Shown: positions 47,201 through 59,500 of the stretch, in pieces
Numbering within the stretch: position 1 is the stretch's first letter
How the letters are laid out: every line of letters begins with the position of its first letter
Assembly (NCBI RefSeq): GCF_900106535.1
Contig: NZ_FNOH01000021.1
Span: 21,190-85,189 of the forward strand
Direction of reading: 5' to 3'
Source: Myxococcus xanthus
Lineage (GTDB): Bacteria; Myxococcota; Myxococcia; Myxococcales; Myxococcaceae
DNA length: 64,000 nt
The notes under the pieces: generated by a model
Database searches by the model: none
Told to the model about the DNA's origin: nothing
The model's input: only the letters and a program-made list of their open reading frames with translations
Program-made: the position numbers and the translations under genes

Positions 47201-47560
47201 GAGCGGCTTCCGCTGCTTCCAAACGGGAAGGTGGACCGCAAGGCGCTGCCCGCGCCGGAGGCGGTACGGGAGTCTCGAAAGGAGGCGCACGTCGCGCCTC
47301 GCACGCCCGTGGAGCAGATGCTCGCGGGCTTCTGGGCGGAGGTGCTGCGCCTGGAGACAGTGGGGCTGCACGACAACTTCTTCGAGGTGGGCGGACACTC
47401 GCTGCTGGCAATGCAACTGGTCGCGCGGGTCCGTGAATCCTTCCGAGTGGACCTACCCCTGCGCGACGTCTTCGAGTCGGCCACGGTGGCGGCGCTCGCG
47501 GAACGGATTTCCAGGGCGGTGGCGACCGCGGGCATTCCGGCGCCTCCGTTGAAGCGGATG
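44285..47560 (+). other. NRPS3 module 1: C(altered motif)-A(orphan code)-PCP
   Basis: The C motif is HHLISDHES (His164-His170), with His in place of Gly. The A core reads SISWDTSAEEIYP and YGLTEVTAV, giving code DTENVGTAVK. Glu and Asn at the third and fourth positions recall ornithine-type codes (DMENLGLINK), so a basic residue is possible but uncertain. Confidence 0.82.
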
Positions 47561-50500
47561 GAGCGCGGTGGCACGGCTCCGTTGTCGTTCGCGCAGCAGC
47601 GACTGTGGTTCCTGGCGCAGCTCGACCCGGCGAATACGTCCTACAACCTCTGGGCGCCTGTGCGCGTGACGGGGGCGCTGGACGTCGGTGCGCTGGCACG
47701 GAGCTTCGAGGCGTTGGTCCGCCGGCATGAGGCGCTGCGCACCACGTTCCGCGCCGAAGGTGGCTCGCCGGTGCAGGTCATCTCCGCGGAGACGCAGGTG
47801 CCGCTGGAGGTGGTGGACCTGTCCGTGTTGCCAGAGGGCGAACGCGAGGCCTCGGCGAAGGCTCGGACTGAGGCGGAAGTAGGCCGCCCGTTCCAATTGG
47901 AGCAGGGGCCCTTGCTGCGTACGGTACTGCTCAAGTTGTCCGAGCAGGAGCACGTGTTGGTGCTGGTGATGCACCACATCGTGTCGGACTACTGGTCCAT
48001 GGGCATCCTCGTCCGGGAGGTGGCCGCGCTCTACGAGGCATTGTCCCAGGGGCGGCCGGCACAACTGCCCGAGCTGTCCGTGCAGTACGCGGACTTCGCG
48101 ATGTGGCAGCGCGATTGGCTCAAGGGGCAGGTGCTGGAGTCACAGCTCGCGTACTGGCGGAAGCAGCTTGCCGGGGCGCCGCGAGCGTTGGAGCTGCCCA
48201 CGGACAAGCCGCGACCCGCGACACAGACGTTCCGGGGCGCGAACCTCCATGTCCTGTGGCCGAAGGCGCTGTGGCGTGAGGTGGAGTCGCTCGGCCGACG
48301 CGAAGGCGTGACACCCTTCATGGTGTTGCTGGCCGCGTTCCAGACGGTGCTGTCGCGCTACTCGGGCCAGGACGACGTGAGCGTGGGGGCTCCCATCGCA
48401 GGGCGTTCGCACTCGGAGACGGAGGGGCTGATTGGGTTCTTCGTCAACACGCTGGTCCTGCGGTCGAAGTTGTCGCCCGCGCTGAGCTTCCGCGCGCTGC
48501 TGGGGCAGGTCCGCGAGGTGACCCTGGGCGCCTATGCACACCAGGACGTGTCATTCGAGAAGCTGGTGGAGGAACTCCAACCCGAGCGTGACCTGAGCCG
48601 CAGCCCGTTGTTCCAGGTGACGCTGACTCTTCAGAACACCCCTGCCGCCGAAGTCCAGCTGAGGGGCATCACCCTCAAGGGGCTGGCGGCGGAGGAGAAG
48701 ACGTCGAAGTTCGATCTGTCACTGGTTGTGGAGGAGGTGCTGGACGGCGTCGTGGCGATGGTCAACTACAACAGCGACCTGTTCGAGGCCGGGACGATGG
48801 ACCGGATGCTCGGACACTTGAGGGTGCTGTTGGAGGCCGCCGTCGCCGCGCCGGAGCAGCGGCTGGCCGAGCTGCCGTTGATGGGGAGTGAAGAGCGGCA
48901 GCGACTGGTGAAGGAGTGGAGCGGGACGGCGTCGGAGTACCCGCGCGATGCCAGCCTGAGTGTCCTCTTCGATGCGCAGGTTCAGCGGACGCCGGACGCG
49001 GTGGCGGTGGAGTACGAGGACCGGCGGTTGACGTACGCGGAGTTGAGTCGCCGTGCAAACCAGCTAGCGCATCACCTGAAGGGCATGGGCGTTGGGCCGG
49101 AGGTGCGGGTGGGGCTGTGCGTGGAGCGCTCACTGGAGTTGGTGGTGAGCGTGCTGGGCATCCTGAAGGCAGGGGGCGTGTACGTGCCGCTGGATGCCAG
49201 CTATCCGCTGGAGCGACTGGCGTGGATGAAGGCGGAGGCCGGCGTCGCATTGCTGGTGGCGCAGGAGAAGCTGGCGGACGAGGTAGCTGCGGGTGGCGAG
49301 CTGGTGGTGTGCGTGGACACGGAGTGGGACACGCAGATTGCCCTGCAACCGGAGGTCGCACCGAGCACGCATGTGGGAGGGGGCAACCTGGCGTACGTGA
49401 TGTTCACGTCGGGAAGCACAGGGAAGCCAAAGGGCGTGGGCGTGCCTCACCGAGCAGTGTCACGCCTGGTGCTGGGAACGGACTTCGCTCACTTCGGGCC
49501 GGAGGAAGTGTGGCTGCAACTGGCGCCCATTTCCTTCGATGCATCGACGCTGGAAGTGTGGGGCGCGCTGCTGCACGGCGCGAAGCTGGTGGTGTACCCG
49601 GCGGGGACGCCGTCGCTGGAGGAGTTGGGCCGCAAGCTGAAGTCGTCAGGCGTGACGTCGCTGTGGCTGACGGCGGCGCTCTTCGAGCAGATGCAGGCGC
49701 GGCAGCCAAAGGCCCTGGACAGTGTCCGCCAGTTGCTGGCGGGTGGCGACGCCTTGCCGGTGTCCCGTGTGAAGGAGCGGCTGGCAGCAGGTGGCCTGCT
49801 CATCAACGGGTACGGCCCAACGGAGAACACGACGTTCTCCAGCACGTACCGGATGGAGAGGCCGGAAGAAGTAGGTGCCTCGGTGTCCATTGGCCGGCCG
49901 GTGAAGAACACCGTGGCTTACGTGCTGGACGGGGTAATGCGTCCAGTTCCGGTGGGGGTGCCGGGTGAGCTGTACGTGGGTGGAGATGGCCTTGCGGTGG
50001 GGTACGTGGGACGCCCGGAGCTGACGGCGGAACGCTTCGTACCGAATCCGTACGGCGAAGGAGAGCGGCTGTACCGCACGGGGGACATGGTGCGGTGGCT
50101 GGGGAACGGGACGCTGGAGTTCCTGGGCCGAGCGGACACGCAGGTGAAGGTGCGTGGGTACCGGATTGAGCTGGGTGAAGTGGAAGCGGCGCTGGCCCAG
50201 CACGGTGGTGTCAACGAAGCCGTAGTGGTGGCGCGGGAGGATGGAGGCGAAGGCAAGCGGTTGGTGGCCTACGTGACGGCGCAAGAGGGCGCGGAACTGG
50301 CGTCCAGCGCGCTGAGAAGCCACATGAAGCAGCGGCTACCGGAGTACATGGTGCCGTCAGCGTACGTGGTGCTGGAGTCGTTGCCGCTGACGCCGAACGG
50401 CAAGGTCGACCGAAAGGCGCTGCCCGCTCCAGAGGCACAAGGGCCGAAGACGGCGCACTTCGAGGCGCCTCGCACGGCGACTGAGCAGAAGCTGGCGTCC

Positions 50501-53500
50501 ATCTTCACCGAGGTGCTGAACGTCGAGCGCGTCGGGCTCGACGGAGATTTCTTCGAGTTGGGTGGCCACTCGTTGCTGGCCACCCAGTTGGTGTCGCGCG
50601 TGCGCGAGTCCTTCCAGGTGGAGCTCCCCCTGAGGGACGTCTTCGAATCGCCGACGGTGGAGAAGCTCGCTCTCCGGCTGGAGGAAATGCAGGCGGGAGC
50701 TTCATCCCTTCACGCACCGCCCCTGAAGCGGAGCCCTCGGTTGGGGGCACTGCCGCTATCGTTCGCACAGCAGCGGCTGTGGTTCCTCGAACAGCTGGAG
50801 CCAGGGAGCCCCGTCTACAACATCCCCTTGGCCATCCGGCTTTCGGGCGCTCTGCGAGTCGATGCACTGGAGCGCGCGCTTCGTGAGTTGGTGCGGCGCC
50901 ACGAAGTCCTGCGAACGACGTTCCGCTCCGAGGGCGGGACGCCCGTACAGATCGTCTCCCACCAAGCGGAGAATGCACTGCCGGTGGTGGACCTGTCGTC
51001 GCTCTCGTCCGAGGCGGCCGAAGCGGAGGTCGATCGATTGCTGCGTGAGGAATCCCTCCGCGGATTCGACCTCCCCAGCGGACCGTTGCTGCGCACGCGA
51101 TTGCTGAAGCGCTCCGAGGCGGAGCATGTGCTCCTGGCGAACATGCACCACATCGTCTCGGACGGATGGTCCATGGGCGTCATCGTCCGGGAACTCGCGG
51201 CGCTCTACGGGGCCTTCCGCGAAGGACAGCCGTCGCCGCTGCCTGAACTGGACGTGCAATACGGTGACTTCTCCGCGTGGCAGCGCGCGTGGCTGGAGAG
51301 TGGCGCGCTTCAGCGGCAACTGGACTGGTGGCGTCAGCAGCTCGAAGGAGCCCCTCACGTCCTCTCGATTCCCACGGACAGGCCGCTGCCCGCGGTTCAG
51401 ACCTTCCGAGGCGCGAATCTCCCGGTGAGCATCCCACCGGCGTTGTCCTCAGGCGTGAAGGCACTGGCGCAGCGGCATGGTGCAACGCCGTTCATGGTGC
51501 TGCTGGCGGGCTTCCAGGTATTGCTGGCCCGGTACTCGGGGCAGGACGACCTGGTGGTGGGAACGCCCGTCGCCGGACGTAACCGCGCGGAGACAGAAGG
51601 GCTCATCGGCTTTTTCGTCAACACCCTGGCGCTGCGGGCACGCGCGTCCGCTGAGAAGCCGTTCCTCACGCTGCTTCGCGAGGTGAAGGATGCGGCGCTG
51701 GGTGCCTACGCGCATCAGGACGTTCCATTCGAGCAGCTCGTGGAAGAGCTTCAGCCGGAACGCACGCTCAGCCACTCGCCGCTGTTCCAGGTGATGTTCT
51801 CTCTGCAGAACACGCCGGTGCCGGAGGCGCTCGTGCCCGGGCTCTCGATGAGCGCGATGGACACGGAGATCGGCGCCGCGAAGTTCTTCCTGACGCTGGC
51901 GTTGGAGGACCTGCCGGACGGCTTCTCTGGCGTCTTCGAGTACAACGCGGACCTCTTCGAACCGGCCACCGTCCAGCGCATGGCCGCGCACTGGCTCACG
52001 CTGTTGGAGGCTGCCGTGGCCTCCCCGGACCGCCGTTTGTCCGATCTGCCGCTGCTCTCTCCTCTAGAGCGGCACCAGCTCCTGGTGGAGTGGAACGACA
52101 CCACAACGGAGTATCCACGCGATACGCCCGTGCACGTTCAGTTGGCGGACCTGGCGACGCGCATTCCGGAAACGGTGGCGCTCGCTTGGGAGGGGGGGCA
52201 GCTCACTTTCGCTGAGCTGATGGCGCGGAGCCGCTTGTTGGCGGCGCATTTGCGGAGCTTGGGAGTGGGCCCCGAGGTCCGGGTGGGCCTCTTCGCGCGC
52301 CGATCGCCGGAGTTGGTGGTGGGACTGCTCGCCATCCTGGAGGCCGGTGGTGCCTGGGTGCCGCTGGAGCCGGACGCTCCCCGTGAGCGGCTGGCGCGCA
52401 TCCTGGAAGACGCGGCGCCCGCGGTACTCCTCACCCAGCGGGCGTTGCGAGACTTGGTGCCCGCGACCTCGATGCCCGTGGTGGTGTTCGAGGATGACCT
52501 TGGGTCAGTCGCCGCTGGGGCTTGGGAGGCGAGCGCGGTCGCGGACAACGCCGCCTACGTCCTCTTCACCTCGGGGTCCACGGGACGTCCGAAGGGCGTG
52601 CTCGTCTCCCACCGCGCATTGGCGCGACACACGGCGTGGTTCATCGCCGCGTTGAAGCTGGGCACGGGAGACCGGGTGTTGCAGAAGGCCTCTGCTGGCT
52701 TCGACGCTGCGGTGCCCGAGCTGCTGGCCACGCTGGTCTCTGGTGCTCGGCTGGTCATCGCACCGCCTGCTGCCGAGAGCGACACCGAGGTGCTGCTGGC
52801 CGCGTTGGAACGCCAGCAGGTCACGATGCTCCAGTTGGTTCCGTCGCAGCTTCGCGTCCTGTTGGCGCACGAAGATGTGGCCCGAGCCGCGGGCTTGAGG
52901 GTTCTGGTATCCGGGGGCGAGGCGCTGCCGGTGGAGCTCGTTCATCAGGCTCGGGAGCGGTTGCCGTCCACGCTCATCATCAATGCGTACGGACCGACCG
53001 AGACCACGGTCGATGCCACGGCCTGGCTGGGAGGCGACCTGAGCGAAGGCCCCTTCGCGCCCATTGGCCGACCCATCGCGAACACCCAGGCGTACGTCCT
53101 GGATGCACAGGGCCAGCCGGTCCCCGTGGGCGTCCCGGGTGAACTCTTCGTCGGTGGAGATGGCCTGGCTCGCGGGTACGTGGGCCGGCCAGACCTGACG
53201 GCGGAGCGTTTCGTGCCGGATGCCTTGGGACGTATGCCGGGTGCCCGGCTCTACCGCACGGGTGACCAGGTGCGGTGGCGCTCGGGGGGCTCGCTGGAGT
53301 TCCTGGGCCGCGTGGACACGCAGGTGAAGGTGCGTGGTCACCGCGTCGAACCCGGCGAGGTGGAGGTGGTGCTTGCGGAGCACCCGGCCGTCCACGTCGC
53401 CGTGGTGGTGTCGCGGAAGGACGCTTCGAATGAGACGCGGCTCGTGGCCTACGTGGTGCCAGGCGATGCGTCAGGCGCGGTGGATGCCACGGCGCTGCGG

Positions 53501-56500
53501 GCTTTCCTGGCGGAGCGTCTGCCTTCGGCCATGGTGCCCTCGTGGTTCGTGGTCCTGGAGTCGCTGCCGCTGCTCCCCAGCGGAAAGGTGGACCGTAAGG
53601 CGCTGCCCGCACCCGACGTGGACGTCAGCGAGCGACAGTACGTCGCACCCCGCACCCCGACGGAAGAGCTGCTGTGTGGCTTCTTCAGCAGGGTGCTGGG
53701 CGTGGAGCGGGTGGGCATCCACGACGGATTCTTCGAGCTGGGGGGCCACTCGCTCCTCGCGACACAGCTCGTCTCGCGGGTGCGTTCGGCCTTCCGGGTG
53801 GAGCTCGCGCTGCGGGAGTTGTTCGAGGCGCCCACGGTAGCGGAGCTGGCGCGTCGCATCGATCAGGCGAAGCGGTCTGGGGCCGAGATGCCGATGCTTC
53901 GGAGCCCGGCGGTGCCACGCGCACGTGAGCTGCCCTTGTCGTTCGCGCAGCAGCGACTTTGGTTCCTGGATCAACTCCAGCCAGGAAGTGCGTTCTACAA
54001 CGTGTCCGCGGTGGTGAAGTTGACCGGCCCGCTGGACCCGATCGCACTGGAGTGGAGCTTCGAGGAACTGGTGCGCCGCCATGAGTCGCTGCGGACGACC
54101 TTCCGGGCCAAGGATGGAACCCCGGTGCAGGTCATCTCGGCCGAGCCGACGCTCGCCTTCGCTGTGGTGTCCCTGGAAGCGCTGGATGACACCGAGCGCG
54201 ATGCCGCTGCGAAGCGCTTGGCTGAAGAGGAAGCCCAGCGGCCCTTCGACCTGAAGAAGGGGCCGTTGCTGCGAGCCACGTTGCTACAGTTGCGAGAGCG
54301 GGAGCACGTGCTGGTGCTGGTGATGCACCACATTGTGTCGGACGAATGGTCCATGGGCATCCTCGTGCGCGAGGTGTCCGCGCTCTACGAGCCGCTGTCC
54401 CAGGGGCAGCGCTCCTCGTTGCCGGACCTCCCGCTTCAATACGGCGATTACGCTGTCTGGCAGCACGAGTGGCTGGCAGACGACGTGTTGGAGGCGCAGC
54501 TCGGATACTGGCGACAGCAGCTCGCTGGGTCGCCGAGTGCGTTGGCGTTGCCCACGGACAAGCCTCGCCCGGTGATGCAGACGTTCCGCGGGAGCATGCA
54601 AGAGGCGCTCTGGCCCTCCGAGCTATGGGCCGCGGTGAAGGCGCTCGGACAGAGAGAGGGCGCGACACCGTTCATGGTGCTGCTCGCGGCCTTCCAGACG
54701 GTGCTGTCGCGCTACTCGGACCAGGACGACGTGAGCGTGGGCTCGCCCATCGCGGGCCGCACACGTGAAGAGACGGAGGGGTTGATTGGCTTCTTCGTCA
54801 ACACGTTGGTGCTGCGGACGAAGGTCTCCCCTGTGTCGAGCTTCCGCGAGCTGCTCGCTCAGGTACGGGAGGTGACGCTGGGTGCGTATGCGCACCAGGA
54901 CGTGCCGTTCGAGAAGCTGGTGGAGGAGCTTCAGCCCGAGCGTGACCTGAGTCGCAGTCCGCTGTTCCAGGTGACGCTGACGCTGCAGAACACGCCTTTC
55001 TCCGAGGTCCAACTGCGGGAGCTGACGCTGACGGGCGTCGACGCCGAGGAGAAGACCTCGAAGTTCGATTTGTCGCTGCTCGCGGAAGAGGTGCCGCACG
55101 GGCTTTCCGTGGCGGTGAACTACAACAGCGACCTGTTCAAAGCCGCGACGATGGAACGGCTGCTGGGGCACCTGCGGGTGTTCCTGGATGCCGCTGTGAG
55201 CGCTCCAGAGACGCGGCTGCTCGACCTGCCGTTGATGGGGAGTGAAGAGCGGGAGCGACTGGTGAAGGAATGGAGCGGGACGGCGTCGGAGTACCCGCGC
55301 GATGCCAGCCTGAGTGTCCTCTTCGAGCAGCAGGTGCAGCGGACGCCGGACGCGGTGGCGGTGGAGTACGAGGACCAGCGACTGACGTACGCGGAGTTGA
55401 ATCGCCGTGCCAACCAGCTTGCACATCACTTGAGGGGGATGGGCGTTGGGCCCGAAGTGAGGGTGGGGCTGTGCGTGGAGCGCTCGCTGGAGTTGGTGGT
55501 GAGCCTGCTAGGCATCCTGAAGGCGGGAGGCGTGTACGTGCCGCTGGATGCCAGCTACCCGCTGGAGCGACTGGCGTGGATGAAGCAAGAGTCCGGCGTC
55601 GCGGTGCTGGTGGCGCAGGAGAAGCTCGCAGACGAGGTAGCTGCGGGTGGCGAGCTGGTGGTGTGCGTGGACACGGAGTGGGACTCGCAGATTGCCCATC
55701 ACCCGCAAACCACGCCGAGTGCCAACGTGTGCGGCGGAAACCTTGCGTACGTGATGTTCACGTCAGGGAGCACGGGGAAGCCGAAGGGCGTAGGCGTTCC
55801 GCACCGAGCGGTGTCACGCCTGGTGCTGGGGACGGACTTCGCGCACTTCGGGCCAGAGGAAGTGTGGCTGCAACTGGCACCGATTTCCTTTGACGCATCG
55901 ACGCTGGAAGTATGGGGCGCACTGCTGCACGGCGCGAAGCTGGTGGTGTACCCGGCAGGGACGCCGTCACTAGAGGAACTAGGCCGGAAGCTGGAGTCTT
56001 CAGGCGTGACGTCGTTGTGGCTGACGGCGGCGCTCTTCGAGCAGATGCAGGCCCGGCAGCCGAAGGCGCTGGCCAATGTCCGCCAGTTGCTGGCGGGTGG
56101 CGACGCCTTGCCTGTGTCTCGTGTGAAGGAACGACTGGCGGCAGGTGGCCTGCTCTTCAACGGGTATGGCCCGACGGAGAACACGACGTTCTCCAGCACG
56201 TACCGGATGGAAAAGCCCGAGGAAGTCGGGGTGTCGGTGTCCATCGGCCGGCCGGTGAAGAACACCGTGGCTTACGTGCTGGACGCGGGGATGCGCCCGG
56301 TGCCGGTGGGCGTGCCGGGTGAGCTGTACGTGGGCGGAGACGGGCTGGCAGTGGGGTACGTGGGGCGCCCGGAACTGACGGCGGAGCGTTTCGTACCAAG
56401 CCCATTCGGCGAAGGAGAGCGGCTGTACCGCACGGGGGATGTGGTGCGGTGGCTGGGGAACGGGACGCTGGAGTTCCTGGGCCGAGCGGACACGCAGGTG

Positions 56501-59500
56501 AAGGTGCGGGGTTACCGCATCGAGCTGGGCGAAGTGGAAGCGGCGCTGGCCCAGCATGGTGGCGTCAACGAAGCCGTAGTGGTGGCACGGGAGGATGGAG
56601 GTGAAGGCAAGCGGTTGGTGGCCTATGTGACGGCGCAGGAAGGGGCCTCGCTGGACACAGGTGCGCTGCGGAGCCACATGAAGCAGCGACTACCGGAGTA
56701 CATGGTGCCGTCGGCGTATGTGGTGCTGGAGGCGCTGCCGCTGACGCCGAACGGCAAGGTGGACCGCAAGGCGCTTCCTGTCCCGGATGCCCAGGGCCCG
56801 AAGGCAGCGCACTTCGAGGCGCCTCGCACGGCGACTGAAGAGAAGCTAGCGTCCATCTTCGCTGAGGTACTGAACGTCGAGCGCGTCAGCGTCGACGAAG
56901 ACTTCTTCGAGCTGGGTGGCCACTCGCTCCTGGCCACGCAGCTGGTCTCGCGCGTCCGCGAAGCCTTCCACGTCGAGTTGCCTCTACGGGACGTCTTTGA
57001 GGCGCCCACGGTAGAGAAGCTCGCCCAGCGGCTCGAGACGGAACCGAACGGCACGCAGGTGCTTCATGTGCCGCCGCCGACGCGAGTTGAACGAACCGGG
57101 TCGCTGCCCCTGTCGTTCGCGCAACAGCGGCTGTGGTTCCTCGACCAACTGGAGCCGGGTAGTTCGTCCTACAACATCCCTATCGCAGTGACGCTGACGG
57201 GGACGGTGCAGGTGGACGCGCTGGAGCAAGCCTTCAAGGCGCTGGTGCTTCGGCATGAGTCGCTGCGCACGACCTTCCAGAGCAGCGGTGGTGAGCCGGC
57301 TCAGGTCATCGCCGAGGAGTCAGAGGTCCAGCTGCGAGTGGTGGACCTGCGCGACCTGTCCGAGGCTGACCGGGCCCCGGAAGTCCAACGCCTGATCTCC
57401 CAAGAGGCAGCGCATCCGTTCAACCTGGCGCGCGGCCCGCTGCTGCGAACGGTATTGCTGAAGCTGTCCGAGCAGGAGCACGTGCTGGTGCTGGTGATGC
57501 ACCACATCGTGTCGGACGGCTGGTCCATGGGCGTGCTCGTCCGCGAGGTCGCCGCGTTGTATGAGGCGTGCTCGCAGGGCCTGTCGTCACCGCTGCCGGA
57601 GCTTCCGCTCCAGTACGCGGACTACGCGGTGTGGCAGCGCGAGTGGCTCCAGGGAGAGGTTCTGGAGTCACAGCTCGCCTGGTGGAAGGGGCAGCTTCAG
57701 GGGGCCTCGCAGGCACTGGAACTGCCCACGGACAAGCCGCGTCCCGCGGTGCAGACCTTCCATGGCGCCAGCCGGGATGTGCAGTGGCCGCGCGACCTGT
57801 GGGAGTCGGTCAAGGTGCTCGCGCATCGTGAAGGCGCCACGCCGTTCATGGTGCTGCTCGCGGCGTTCCAGACGGTGCTGTCGCGCTACTCAGGGCAGGA
57901 TGACCTCTGCGTGGGCTCGCCCATCGCCAACCGCACCCGGGCCGAGACGGAGGGGCTGATTGGCTTCTTCGTCAACACGCTCGTTCTTCGTGCTCGACTC
58001 GATGGGAACCCCACGTTTCGGGAGTTGCTGGCTCAGGTTCGCGAACGGACGCTCGGCGCGTATGCGCATCAGGACATCCCGTTCGAGCGACTGGTGGAGG
58101 AACTCAAGCCGGACCGCGACTTGAGCCGCAGCCCGCTCTTCCAGGTGATGTTCATCCTGCAGAACACGCCCACCGTGGAGCTGCACCTGCCGGGCCTGAC
58201 GCTGGCGGGAATGGATGGTGACTCGCGCACGTCGAAGTTCGACCTCACCCTGGAGCTGACCGAGACGCCGCAGGGGTTGTCGGTCAGCGCCGTATACAAC
58301 AGCGACCTCTTCGAGCCCGTGACGATGGACCGGCTGATGGGCCATCTGCGCGTGTTGCTGGAGGCCGCGGTCCAGACGCCGGATGCTCGGTTGGGCGAAC
58401 TGCCGTTGCTGGGCGCAGTGGAGCAGCGCCGGTTGCTCGTGGAGTGGAACGACACCCGCAGCGACTTCGTTCCCAACACCATCCAGGCCCTCTTCGAGGC
58501 TCAGGCCGCGAAGACGCCTGAAGCGCTCGCGGTCGTCGCCGAAGACTCACGGCTGACCTACGAGGCGCTGAACCAGCGGGCCAATCAACTGGCGCATCAG
58601 CTGCGTTCGCTGGGCGTCGGTCCGGATGTTCCGGTGGGCTTGTACCTGGACCGCTCCGCCAGTGCGGTGGTGGGCCTGTGGGGCATTCTCAAGGCGGGTG
58701 GTGCCTATGTGCCGCTGGACGTCACATTCCCCGTCGAGCGCATCCGAAGTGTGCTCTCGGACGCGGGTGCCCAGGTGCTGGTCACGCAGGCGGCCCTGGC
58801 GGAGGTCCTGCGCTGGGGCGCGGGCGGGGTGGTCCGTCTGGATGCGGACGCGTCTTCTCTATTGGAACGGAGCGAGCGCAACCCGGAGCCCTCGGCGGCG
58901 CCGGAGAACCTTGCCTACGTCATCTTCACCTCTGGCTCCACGGGGCGGCCGAAGGGCGTGGCCATCGAGCACCGGCAACTGGTTCATTACGTAAAGGGCG
59001 TCTCGTGCCGGCTGGACCTGCCGGAAAGCGCTTCGTTTGCTTCCGTGTCCACGCTGGCGGCGGACCTGGGCCACACCGCTGTCTTCCCCACGCTCTGCCA
59101 AGGCGGCGCGCTGCATCTCGTGTCTCGTGAATGCGCGTCGGACCCGTCCGCCCTGGCCGAGCTCTTCGAGCGCGAGGCCGTGGACTGCCTGAAGATCGTC
59201 CCCGCTCACTTGCAGGCGCTCCTGGCCTCTGGGAATCCCGAGCGGGTGTTGCCGCGTCAGCGTCTGGTGCTGGGCGGTGATGTCTCGGATTGGGCACTGA
59301 TGGACCGGGTGCACGAACTGTCGCCGGACCTGGAGGTGTTCAATCACTACGGGCCCTCCGAGACGACCGTGGGTGTGCTCACGCTCCAGGTGGAGCGTGG
59401 GCCTCAGGGGCGTGTGTCGGCGTCGGTGCCGCTGGGGCGGCCCATTCCCAACGCGCGCGTCTACGTGCTGGATGCGTACCTGCGCCCGGTGCCCGTGGGC

